From assembly GCF_029167375.1 (NCBI RefSeq), contig NZ_JARFTP010000012.1, forward strand, positions 1 through 64,000: a stretch of 64,000 bases of DNA. The letters run 5' to 3'. Shown in pieces: positions 7,207 through 15,277 of this stretch. The translations under genes and the position numbers were made by a program. The notes beneath the pieces were generated by a model, which had not been told where the DNA came from, made no database searches, and was given only the letters and a program-made list of their open reading frames with translations. This DNA is from Tsukamurella sp. 8F. Its GTDB lineage: Bacteria; Actinomycetota; Actinomycetes; Mycobacteriales; Mycobacteriaceae. How positions within the stretch are numbered: the stretch's first letter is position 1; each line of letters starts with the position of its first letter.

Positions 7207-8630
7207 GCCGGGACCTCTGCGGCCGTCGGCGTCATCGCGGGAGACCGCAGATGCCAGTCGGAGGCGGCCTGATAGGCGTCGCCGACGCGCAGGACGGTGG
7301 CCTCTTCGAAGGGGCGACCCGCCAGCTGCATCGACATCGGTAGGCCGGCGTCGTTGAACCCGATCGGTACGCAGAGCACCGGGTTGCCGGTGGTGTCCCA
7401 GTAGCCGGTGTGCATGGCGCCGGTGGTTCCCGAGGCCAGTGCTTCGACGAACCCGTCCATGTCCGCGTAGGAGGGCGCGGCGGTCGAGCTGGTGGGGGTT
7501 GCTATCACGTCGACGTCGGCGTAGAGCTCGGCCAGCGCCTGCTGCCCGACCCGGCGACACCGCTGCGCCTGCACGTAATCGGCTCCGCCGTAGAAGATCC
7601 CCGATCCGACGGTGGTGCGTGTGGCGGCGAAGTAGTCGCCCCATCGAGTCTGCAGATCGCCGCGGTGATAGGCCAGCGCCTCACCGAACATGATGACCAG
7701 ATCGGCGATGGTCATCTCCTCGTAGAACGGCAGCTCGATGTCTACTATCCGGGCTCCGCGAGCGCGCAGCACATCCATCGCGTCGTCCCACAACCGCGGC
7801 AGCGCCGGATCCTCGTCCTCGAGCGCATATCGGGCCAGGCGGTCGACGCCGATGCGGAGGCCGGTGAGGTCGCCGGTGAGTGTGGTGGTGTAGTCGCTGG
7901 TGGGGGTGTCGATGGCGGTGTGGTCGCTGGGGTGGTGTCCGGCGAGGACGGTGAGCATGGTCGCGCAGTCGCGGGCGCTGCGGGCCATGGGTCCGATGTG
8001 GTCGAGGCTGTATCCGAGGGGGACGCAACCGGATTTGGGTACCCGGCCGAAGGTGGGCATGAGTCCGGTGATTCCGCAGAATGCGGCGGGGATGCGGATA
8101 CTGCCGCCGGTATCGGTGCCCAGCGCCCCCAGCACCGCTCCTGCGGCCACGGCGCTGCCGGAGCCGGAGCTGGAACCCCCGGTCCAGTGCTGCAGATTCC
8201 ACGGATTACGCGGAATGGGAAAGGGTTTCGTGGCGTCCGGCGAGCCGATCGCGAACTCCATGGTGGTGAGCTTGCCCAGGATGATCGCTCCGGCATCCCG
8301 CAGGCGTTGCACGACGACGGCGTCGCCGTGGCTCCATGCCGGGTCGAGGACCAGGCTCTGTGCGGTGGACGGCGCCTCCGAGGTGGTGATGATGTCCTTG
8401 ATTCCGATCGGAATGCCGGCCAGTGCCCCCGGTTCGCGGCCGGCGGCGCGGTCGGCGTCCGCCGCGGCTGCAGCCGCGAGGGCCTGATCGGTGAACCGGG
8501 ACAGGAACATCCCGGTCTGCTCGTCGTGGGCATCTGCCACCGCTATCGCGGCGGTGACGAGTTCGGTACTTGTGGTGGTGCCCGCCGCCAGCGCGGCGGC
8601 GGCATCGGACAGGGTGGTCGCTATCGACAC
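7203..8630 (-). CDS. Amidase-signature family hydrolase (first of tandem pair)
   Basis: A 475-aa amidase-signature enzyme with triad Lys78, Ser153 and Ser177 (in IPIGIKDI, GGSSSGSGSA and DTGGSIRIPAA). These positions are one less than the recalled K79/S154/S178 of GatA, so the domain is full length. It is not GatA: no gatB is nearby and the gene lies in a catabolic operon. A 59-aa AtzG/DUF4089-like gene lies just upstream, the arrangement seen for the 1-carboxybiuret hydrolase AtzE with AtzG. It overlaps its paralogue by ATGA. Imported amide or ureide is the likely substrate class; the exact compound is unknown. Confidence 0.9.
   Translation of the reverse strand: MSIATTLSDAAAALAAGTTTSTELVTAAIAVADAHDEQTGMFLSRFTDQALAAAAAADADRAAGREPGALAGIPIGIKDIITTSEAPSTAQSLVLDPAWSHGDAVVVQRLRDAGAIILGKLTTMEFAIGSPDATKPFPIPRNPWNLQHWTGGSSSGSGSAVAAGAVLGALGTDTGGSIRIPAAFCGITGLMPTFGRVPKSGCVPLGYSLDHIGPMARSARDCATMLTVLAGHHPSDHTAIDTPTSDYTTTLTGDLTGLRIGVDRLARYALEDEDPALPRLWDDAMDVLRARGARIVDIELPFYEEMTIADLVIMFGEALAYHRGDLQTRWGDYFAATRTTVGSGIFYGGADYVQAQRCRRVGQQALAELYADVDVIATPTSSTAAPSYADMDGFVEALASGTTGAMHTGYWDTTGNPVLCVPIGFNDAGLPMSMQLAGRPFEEATVLRVGDAYQAASDWHLRSPAMTPTAAEVPA
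7880..8107 (-). repeat. Gene-conversion tract 1, copy in first amidase
   Basis: Partner of 6441-6668 (offset 1439 bp, about 3-4 differences). Both copies also share the same synonymous codon choices. Confidence 0.8.
8251..8463 (-). repeat. Gene-conversion tract 2, copy in first amidase
   Basis: Partner of 6812-7024 (offset 1439 bp, 2 differences seen). The 140 bp between tracts 1 and 2 is visibly more diverged. Confidence 0.8.
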
Positions 8631-8647
8631 GAGTGAGACCTTTCTCT

Positions 8648-8827
8648 TCAGGGGCGGGGATCGAAGGTGACGGCGGGTTCGGCGTACCGGACCCCGGGCA
8701 TCGCGTACAGTCGCTCCACGCGGGCGCGGCTCGGCGCGTATGCGGCGACAAGCAGGTCCACCTCCGCGGAAGGTGGTGTCAGCCCGTGCATCTGCAGCAG
8801 TGCCTCTACGATCGTTCGATCATCCAT
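8648..8827 (-). CDS. AtzG/DUF4089-like small amidase partner
   Basis: A 59-aa reading frame starting at the ATG at 8827, directly behind a good AAGGAGT ribosome-binding site. The protein opens MDDRTIVEALLQMHGL, continues with a helix rich in Ala, Arg and Val, and ends in a Pro-rich tail (EPAVTFDPRP). Size, two-helix character and a tail with spaced prolines before Phe-x-Pro match the DUF4089/AtzG family as I remember it. AtzG is GatC-like and binds the amidase AtzE. The next gene downstream (18 bp) is an amidase, which supports a subunit role. Family membership is by eye only. If correct, the first amidase is the likeliest partner. Confidence 0.72.
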   Translation of the reverse strand: MDDRTIVEALLQMHGLTPPSAEVDLLVAAYAPSRARVERLYAMPGVRYAEPAVTFDPRP

Positions 8828-8881
8828 GTTGTGACTCCTTCTCTTGCAATGTGATACGGATCTTCGGAGGTCGGATCGAGG

Positions 8882-10468
8882 TCAGTCCACGCTGACGGGT
8901 ACGAGGTCCAGGAACCAGGACTTGGGTTGGACGAAGCCGTGCACGTCGGGAGCGAGCACGCGGGGATTGCGGTCGTTGAACGCGGTCAGCCAGGCGGCGT
9001 CTGCGGTCACCTGAGCCGAGATCTGTCCGTACAGGCTGTTGCGGGTGGCCGGATCGATCGTCGCCGTGGACCGCGTGATCAGGTCGTCGACCCGAGGGTT
9101 GGAGTAGTGGCCGATGTTCGTCGGCGATCCGGTGCCGAAGAGCAACCCCCAGAAGGCCTCCTGGATGAAGGTCAGTGAGATGTTGATGGCGTCGGCATGG
9201 TCCGGGATACTGCCGCCGGAGAATGCCGTAAGCATCGCCGCCCATTCGATCGGCTTCAGCCGCACCCGCACACCCACCGCTGCCAGATCGGCCTGCATCG
9301 CCTGATTCATCGAGCCCGGTTGCATATTGCCCGAGCCGCTCGTCGGGTATGACACCGTCATATCGAAGCCTCGGGGGTATCCCGCCTGCGCCAGCAACTG
9401 CCTGGCCTTCTCGGGGTCGTATCCGTAGAGATCGTCGTCTGGTCGATAGGCGAGGCTGGCGCGGGGCGCCACCTGCTCGGCGGTGTCGGCGGTCCCGGCC
9501 AGGAGGTGGGTGGCGATCGCGCGTCGATCGATGGCGTAGTTCAACGCCCGGCGCACTCGGACGTCGTCGAGTGGCTTCTTGGTGACGTCGAAGATCCACG
9601 GCCACACGTGGTCGTATGCGTTGGTGAGAACCTGGTAGCCGTGGCCCCGTAGCCAGTCGATGTCGTCGGGGTTGGGAGCCTCCGCCCAGTCCACACTGCC
9701 CGAGCGCACCGCGGCCAGCCGGGCCGATGCGTCGGGGACGGGCAGCAGGACGAGCTCCCGCAGCTTCGGTGCCCCGCGCCAGTAGTGCGGATTGGCCCGC
9801 AGCGTGAGCCGCTGCCCGCGCTGCATCGACGAGTAGACGAACGGCCCGGTTCCCACCGGGTGGGCGCCGAACTCTGAACCCCACCGGGTGACGGCCGCGG
9901 GGCTCGCCATATAGACGAACACCATGTCCTCCGGGAGATGTGAGTAGACGCCCTTGGTCTCGATCGCAACGGTGCGATCATCGATCCTGCGATACGACCG
10001 AACGCCGGACAGCGATAGGGCTGCGCGTCCCGATGCCGCCGTGTTGAACTGTGGCGCTGCAGGATTCATGTAGCGATCGAGGTTGAAGATCACGGCGTCG
10101 GCGTCGAAGGGGGTGCCGTCCGTGAAGGTGACCCCCGGCCGCAGGTGGAAGATCCATTCGGTCCCGGTGGGCGACAGCTCCCACGACTGTGCCAACGCCG
10201 GCACCACGCGAGGGGTGCTGGTGGACTGGTCGAGGTCGTACCGGGTGAGACCGTCGTACAGCTGATTGCCGACGAACCGGTTCCCCTCGTATCCCTGATT
10301 GCCGGCGAGGGTGGTGTCCAGTGACGGGATGTCGGACGCGGTCATCGCGATCCTCAGGGTCCCCGGATGATTCGATCGCTCCGGCGCGCCCTTCTCGCCG
10401 CAGGAGGCCAGCATGCCGCACACGACGATCAGGGCCAGGACGGCACGTGGCCGGATGATCCGCATCAT
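8882..10468 (-). CDS. ABC transporter substrate-binding lipoprotein (family 5)
   Basis: A 528-aa extracytoplasmic solute-binding protein of the DppA/OppA type (SBP_bac_5). Residues 1-22 are a lipoprotein signal peptide with lipobox LASC and lipidated Cys23. The mature part shows family landmarks such as LRPGVTFTDGTPFDADAV and GTGPFVY. The ATG at 10468 follows an AAGGAG ribosome-binding site. Family 5 proteins bind oligopeptides but also nickel, opines and other small N-containing solutes. With amidases in the same operon, an amide or ureide ligand is plausible but not demonstrated. Confidence 0.93.
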   Translation of the reverse strand: MMRIIRPRAVLALIVVCGMLASCGEKGAPERSNHPGTLRIAMTASDIPSLDTTLAGNQGYEGNRFVGNQLYDGLTRYDLDQSTSTPRVVPALAQSWELSPTGTEWIFHLRPGVTFTDGTPFDADAVIFNLDRYMNPAAPQFNTAASGRAALSLSGVRSYRRIDDRTVAIETKGVYSHLPEDMVFVYMASPAAVTRWGSEFGAHPVGTGPFVYSSMQRGQRLTLRANPHYWRGAPKLRELVLLPVPDASARLAAVRSGSVDWAEAPNPDDIDWLRGHGYQVLTNAYDHVWPWIFDVTKKPLDDVRVRRALNYAIDRRAIATHLLAGTADTAEQVAPRASLAYRPDDDLYGYDPEKARQLLAQAGYPRGFDMTVSYPTSGSGNMQPGSMNQAMQADLAAVGVRVRLKPIEWAAMLTAFSGGSIPDHADAINISLTFIQEAFWGLLFGTGSPTNIGHYSNPRVDDLITRSTATIDPATRNSLYGQISAQVTADAAWLTAFNDRNPRVLAPDVHGFVQPKSWFLDLVPVSVD

Positions 10469-10538
10469 CGGACGCTCCTTTCGGGCAGGGGGTATCGACG
10501 CAACGCGCCGGTGGGCGCGATGCGCGGGTGTCGTTCGC

Positions 10539-11495
10539 TCAGCCGGCGGCGGGAGCCATCAGCGCTTGGGGGTCGAGGTGTACGCAGGCGGCCAGGTGGC
10601 CTCTGTCACGGACCTGCAGATCGGGCCATTCGCGGGTGCAGGCTTCGACAGTGACGGGGCAGCGGGTGCGGAAGCCGCACCCGCTGGGCGGATTGCTGGG
10701 GCTGGGCAGTTCGCCGTCGAGCACGACGCGCTCGCGGCCACGGCCCGGTGTGGACGACAGCAGTGCCGCCGTGTAGGGATGCCGAGGCCCGCGCCACAGC
10801 TCGTCCGCCGAGGCCTGCTCCACTACCCGCCCGAGGTACATGACGGCCACACGATCGGAGATGTGCTGCACCACAGCGAGATCGTGACTGATGAACAGGT
10901 AGGCGATCCCGAGATCCGATTGCAGCCGGGTGAGTAGGTTGAGCACCTGGGCCTGCACGCTCTTGTCCAGCGCGCTGACGGCCTCGTCGCAGATCACCAC
11001 ATCCGGGTCACTACACAGTGCACGGGCTATGGCTGCGCGCTGGAGCTGACCGCCGGACATCTGGTGCGGATACCGCTGCGCATAGGACGGATCGAGCCCG
11101 ACGCGATCGAGCAGCTCGGCAACGCGTGTGGTCCGCGCGCGCCGCGGGAAGCCGTGCGCGCGTAGATGGAAGGCGAGGGAGTCGAACACCGTCAGGCGGG
11201 GATTGAGGCTGGTCTGCGGGTTCTGCGGAACCACCTGTACGCGTCGGCGGAACTCCTTGCGTTCGCGCCCCCGAAGGCGGGCGATGTCGCGCCCTTCGAA
11301 GAACACGCGTCCGGCGTCCGGCTGTAGCAGACGCAGCATCATCTTCACTGTCGTCGACTTGCCGCAGCCGGATTCGCCGACGATGCCGAGCGTCTCGCCG
11401 GCGCGCAACGCGAGGTCGACGTTGCTGACCGCCCGTACGCCGCCGCCGAACGTCTTGCTGATGCCTTGTGCCTCCATCAGGTATTCGGTACTCAT
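10539..11495 (-). CDS. ABC transporter ATPase, OppF/DppF type
   Basis: A 318-aa nucleotide-binding protein energising the island's importer. The Walker A motif GESGCGKST is at 40-48 and the ABC signature begins SGGQ at about 147. Walker B VVICDEAVSALD follows, and the C-terminal oligopeptide-type extension carries a Cys cluster (CGFRTRC...C). It overlaps the OppD-type gene by 4 bp and probably forms a heterodimer with it. The ATG at 11495 is chosen for that coupling. Confidence 0.93.
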   Translation of the reverse strand: MSTEYLMEAQGISKTFGGGVRAVSNVDLALRAGETLGIVGESGCGKSTTVKMMLRLLQPDAGRVFFEGRDIARLRGRERKEFRRRVQVVPQNPQTSLNPRLTVFDSLAFHLRAHGFPRRARTTRVAELLDRVGLDPSYAQRYPHQMSGGQLQRAAIARALCSDPDVVICDEAVSALDKSVQAQVLNLLTRLQSDLGIAYLFISHDLAVVQHISDRVAVMYLGRVVEQASADELWRGPRHPYTAALLSSTPGRGRERVVLDGELPSPSNPPSGCGFRTRCPVTVEACTREWPDLQVRDRGHLAACVHLDPQALMAPAAG

Positions 11496-12481
11496 GCCGG
11501 CTGCCTCTCGCGTTCGCCGTTCACGGGCGCCACGACCGGGCAGGCCGTCCAGCGGCCTCCTGTATCCACCAGCTCCGGCTCGACATGCCTGCAGGAGTGG
11601 ACGGCGTGATCGCAGCGTGGCGCGAAAGCGCAGCCGGCGGAGTGCTCCCCGGTGAGCGGCGGACGGCCCACGATCACCGGAAGCCGGCCGCGAGGCACGC
11701 CCGGAGTGGGGAGCGAGGACAGCAGGCCTGCGGTGTAGGGATGTTGAGGATGCGTGAGGATGTCGCGCGCAGAACCGGATTCGGCGATACGACCGGCATA
11801 CATCACCGCCACCATCCCGTCCAGTTCCTCGGCCACCCCGACATCGTGCGTGACCATCAACAGGGCCATGCCCATCCGGCGCTGCAGCGAGGTGAACAGG
11901 GACAGCACCTGCGCCTGGACTGTGACGTCCAGGGCGGTCGTCGGCTCGTCGGCGATCAGCACGTCGGGCTCGCCGGCGACGGCGATGGCGATCACCGCCC
12001 GCTGCCGCATTCCGCCCGACAGCTGATGCGGTCGGCTGGCCAGCACCTGTGGTACGTCCGGGATCCCCACCAGCGTCAGCAGCTCCTCGCAGCGCGCGCG
12101 GGTGCCGGCACGAGTGCGGGTCAGACGGTGGGCGCGGAGCACCTCGGCCAGTTGTGAACCGATGCTGCGCAGGGGATCCAGCGCCGCCGTCGGGTCCTGG
12201 GGGACGAGCCCTAAGCGGCGTCCGCGAAGAGTCCGCATCCGCTTCTCCGGCATCGTGAGCAGGTCCTCCCCGTCGAGGGTGACCGAACCCGTGCACGCGG
12301 CAGCCGACCCGTACAGGCGCAGGACGCTGCGGGCGGTGACGGACTTTCCGCTGCCGCTCTCGCCCAACAGGACCAGTGTCTCGCCGGCGTCGACGGAGAG
12401 GCTGACGCCTCGGACGGCACGAATCGGGGAGTGGCCGCGAAACGTGGTCGTGAGGTCGGATATCTGTAGGCGTGGTGTCAT
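11492..12481 (-). CDS. ABC transporter ATPase, OppD/DppD type
   Basis: A 329-aa ATP-binding subunit. Walker A GESGSGKSV is at 40-48, the signature LSGGMRQR at about 154, Walker B VLIADEPTTALD follows, and the C-terminal oligopeptide-type extension contains CAFAPRC. It is translationally coupled at both ends (ATGA overlaps with the upstream permease and the downstream ATPase), so the transporter genes are expressed in fixed order B-C-D-F followed by the binding protein. Confidence 0.93.
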   Translation of the reverse strand: MTPRLQISDLTTTFRGHSPIRAVRGVSLSVDAGETLVLLGESGSGKSVTARSVLRLYGSAAACTGSVTLDGEDLLTMPEKRMRTLRGRRLGLVPQDPTAALDPLRSIGSQLAEVLRAHRLTRTRAGTRARCEELLTLVGIPDVPQVLASRPHQLSGGMRQRAVIAIAVAGEPDVLIADEPTTALDVTVQAQVLSLFTSLQRRMGMALLMVTHDVGVAEELDGMVAVMYAGRIAESGSARDILTHPQHPYTAGLLSSLPTPGVPRGRLPVIVGRPPLTGEHSAGCAFAPRCDHAVHSCRHVEPELVDTGGRWTACPVVAPVNGERERQPA

Positions 12482-13383
12482 CTGATCCTCCGGCGTACAT
12501 CGAGGGCATCGCTGAGAGCGTCGCCGAGCATGTTGAAGACGAACGAGGCGGCGAAGATGACGCACGCGGGGATCAGGGCCGCCGCTGGGTGCGAGAAGAG
12601 GTACTGCCGTTGGTCACCCACCATCTGGCCCCATTCCGGCTTCGGTGGCGCGACACCGAGCCCCAGAAACGACAGCCCGCCGGCGAAGACCAGGGCCAGG
12701 CCCACGAGGCTGGTGCAGTACACGAGCAGCGCGGGTGCGACGTTCGGCAGGACCTGGCGATAGGCGATCGCGATCCGCGAGGCCCCGCTGACCTGTGCGC
12801 TCTCCATGAAGTCCATCCCGGCCAGGCGCAGTGTCTCGGTCTCCGCGATCCTCGCGACCGGTGGGATCAATACGATCGACAGCGCGATGACCGTGCTGGT
12901 CGTGCCCGCACCGAGGGCGGTGGCTATGGCGATGGCCAGTAGCACCGCCGGGAACGCGTAGAACACGTCCAGGGTGCGCATGATGGCGGAATGGATTCCG
13001 CGACCGGACATCCCGGCGGCCATACCGAGTACGGTGCCGAGGATGCCCGCGATGATCACCGGCACCAGAGCCGCCGTCATGCTGGGCCGGGCCCCGGCGA
13101 CGAGCCGGTCGAGCACGTCGCGGCCCAGGCCGTCCGTCCCAAGGGGGTGGCCGCTGGCGCCGATCCCCTGCATGCGCTCGCTCAGCTGTCCGATCGTGGG
13201 ATCCGATACCAGGTAGGGCCCGACGATCCCGAGTGCTACCAGGGCCAGCCCGAGCGCTCCGTAGCCCCACAGAGCCACCGGCATCCGGCGCATCCAGATA
13301 CGCACGCGGGTGCGCGCGATGGACGCGCTCGTTGGAGCGGAATCGCGGGCGATCGTCCCTTCATCGGTGGCGATGCTGGTCAT
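12478..13383 (-). CDS. ABC transporter permease, OppC/DppC type
   Basis: A 301-aa integral membrane permease. A cytoplasmic N-terminus of about 38 residues precedes a first helix (39-60), then a periplasmic loop and a five-helix BPD_transp_1 core. The coupling loop, with Glu-Ser-Ala-x3-Gly near residue 200, contacts the ATPases. It overlaps the OppB-type gene by 4 bp. Confidence 0.92.
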   Translation of the reverse strand: MTSIATDEGTIARDSAPTSASIARTRVRIWMRRMPVALWGYGALGLALVALGIVGPYLVSDPTIGQLSERMQGIGASGHPLGTDGLGRDVLDRLVAGARPSMTAALVPVIIAGILGTVLGMAAGMSGRGIHSAIMRTLDVFYAFPAVLLAIAIATALGAGTTSTVIALSIVLIPPVARIAETETLRLAGMDFMESAQVSGASRIAIAYRQVLPNVAPALLVYCTSLVGLALVFAGGLSFLGLGVAPPKPEWGQMVGDQRQYLFSHPAAALIPACVIFAASFVFNMLGDALSDALDVRRRIR

Positions 13384-14324
13384 GATGTCCTCACTCGGGA
13401 ATCGATCATCGCCAGTGCCATGTCGACGACGATGTTGATGAGTACGAATGCGACCCCGCAGACGAGCACTCCCGCCTGGGTGACGGGGAGATCACGCGAG
13501 GAGATGGACTGGAACAGCAGCAGACCGATGCCGGGCCAGGCGAAGATGGTCTCGACGAAGACCACGCCGCCGAGCAGGTAGCCGATCTGCAGTCCGGTCA
13601 TGGTGATCAGCGCGGGCAGCGTGTTGTGCACGGCGTGCGCCGCTATCCGGGGGCCGGGTAGGCCGCGGGCCCGTAACGCCTCCACGAAGTCCATCGACAA
13701 CACCTCCAGCAGGGACGACCGGAAGGTGCGCGCTATCACCCCGGCCGGCACCAGGGCGGCGGTCAGGGCGGGCAGGAGGCCGTGCCACATCAGGTCGATG
13801 AATCCGCCGCCGTCGAAGCCGTGCATCCCCGATACCGGAAAGAACCCTGTCGCCAAGGCGAGATAGACGATGAGGATCAGCGCGACCGAGTACTGCGGGG
13901 CCGACAGAGACACGGAACTGAGTGCCGACGTGACGCGCCCCGGCAGGCTCCGCGGATACCGCGCGGCGACCCCGCCGAGCAGCAGCCCCAGTGCGACGGC
14001 CAGGACCGTCGCATAGAGCGCCAGGATCAGCGTGTTACCGAAGGCGTCGGCCACCAGCCCGAAGACCGGCCGCTGCTGCGAGATGCTGATGCCGAAGTCG
14101 CCGCGCAGCGCATGTGTGAGCCAGGCCCAGAACTGGATGGGTAGCGCGCGGTCGAGCCCGAGCCGCTGGGTGAGCGCGGCCTTGGTCTGGTCGGAAGCGC
14201 CGGCGCCGGCCAGGAGTGCCACCGGGTCGCCGGGGATCAGCGCGATGGTGAGGAAGACGACCACGGCCACACCCAGCAGGATGGGGATCGCGAAGCCGAG
14301 ACGGCGACATGCGAAGACCAGCAT
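13380..14324 (-). CDS. ABC transporter permease, OppB/DppB type
   Basis: A 314-aa membrane permease. The first helix is at about 9-31. The family-typical segment LIPGDPVALLAG follows, then a long external loop and a BPD_transp_1 core with the coupling loop EALRARGLPGPRI. It lies 3 bp downstream of a GntR regulator gene on the same strand, so regulator and transporter share a transcript. Confidence 0.92.
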   Translation of the reverse strand: MLVFACRRLGFAIPILLGVAVVVFLTIALIPGDPVALLAGAGASDQTKAALTQRLGLDRALPIQFWAWLTHALRGDFGISISQQRPVFGLVADAFGNTLILALYATVLAVALGLLLGGVAARYPRSLPGRVTSALSSVSLSAPQYSVALILIVYLALATGFFPVSGMHGFDGGGFIDLMWHGLLPALTAALVPAGVIARTFRSSLLEVLSMDFVEALRARGLPGPRIAAHAVHNTLPALITMTGLQIGYLLGGVVFVETIFAWPGIGLLLFQSISSRDLPVTQAGVLVCGVAFVLINIVVDMALAMIDSRVRTS

Positions 14325-14327
14325 GTC

Positions 14328-15170
14328 TCACCTCGACCGATCGCCGCGCGGATCGCGGGAGGCACGGGAGGACACAGCGATCCGGTCGCCGCGATTGCGG
14401 AGCAGCGCGTAGTCGAACGGGACACCGGCGGGATCGAGGATCAGTTGCTCGACGCCGAGTACCGGCTGCCCCGCGGCGATTCCGAGGGTGTCGGCCAGGA
14501 CGTCGTCGGCAGGGAGGCTCTCGATCCGCAGGTCGGTTCCGCCGACTCGTAGGCCGGCGTCCGCCAGCAGCGTCCACCAGTCGCTCCGGAACGGGGTGCG
14601 CGCCACGGCCTCCGCCTCCGGGAAGCGGATGTAGTTCGTGTAGATGCCGATGGCGGAGCCGTGGAGACGACCGATGTACTCGAGCAGCAGGCAGTCGTCG
14701 CCCGTGTCCGCGCGTAGCCGGGCGGCCACGAGCCGGGGCATGGGGATGCGTTCGCAGGCGACCACCTGATTCGTGATACCCCGATCCGAGAGCCCCTCCG
14801 CGCCATGGAGTTCGGTGATTCGGTAGGCGAATCGCTCGGCCACCGCGAACGTTCCGGTTCCCGGGATGCGTTCGATGACGCCTTCGTTCCGCAGCAGCGC
14901 CAGTGCCTCCCGGACCACCGAGCGCGAGACGTGATGCGTCCCCATGAGCTCGGGTTCCGGCGGGATTCCACCGTCGCCCGTGCGGCCGGCCAGTATGTCG
15001 CTGCGCAACACGTCCCGGAGCCAGCGCGCGTGATCGTGCGAGGAACCGCGAGAAGAGCCGGCCGCCCGCTGCGACGAGGTGGGCTCCTGCCTGCGTGCCG
15101 GGGTGGCCGTGCGCCGGGGGACGCGGGCGCCGCACGGTGGGCGCCGGTGTCGCTGATCTGCAACGTTCAT
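14328..15170 (-). CDS. GntR-family regulator with UTRA domain (1)
   Basis: A 280-aa transcription factor if started at the ATG at 15170; an alternative ATG at 15206 adds 12 residues. The winged helix-turn-helix is in the first third (SRSVVREALALLRNEGVIER). A HutC/UTRA-type effector domain occupies the C-terminal half. The N-terminal 40 residues are Arg/Pro-rich and may not be translated. It is a paralogue of the regulator at 15278-16033: the two UTRA domains share TNY-R-P, a DW motif and a similar end. Likely ligand: the transported compound or a product of it. The start is uncertain. Confidence 0.85.
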   Translation of the reverse strand: MNVADQRHRRPPCGARVPRRTATPARRQEPTSSQRAAGSSRGSSHDHARWLRDVLRSDILAGRTGDGGIPPEPELMGTHHVSRSVVREALALLRNEGVIERIPGTGTFAVAERFAYRITELHGAEGLSDRGITNQVVACERIPMPRLVAARLRADTGDDCLLLEYIGRLHGSAIGIYTNYIRFPEAEAVARTPFRSDWWTLLADAGLRVGGTDLRIESLPADDVLADTLGIAAGQPVLGVEQLILDPAGVPFDYALLRNRGDRIAVSSRASRDPRGDRSR

Positions 15171-15277
15171 GTCCCCATGGTGCGAGGCCGTTGTTACCGC
15201 CGGCATCTGCGGAGTAACGCGATGGTTTCGCCGTCGATCGCCGGTGAAACTGCAGGTCAGGGCTTCGGCTGCGTCCG

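Noticed and set aside
6441-8463. Tandem amidase blocks as a mobile element or assembly duplication
   Set aside because: The matching blocks are strictly in register inside two diverged coding genes, with no inverted ends or transposase. Diverged flanks argue against assembly error.
7203-8630. Amidase as GatA of the tRNA amidotransferase
   Set aside because: Catalytic positions fit, but there is no gatB or true gatC and the gene lies in a transport/catabolic operon.
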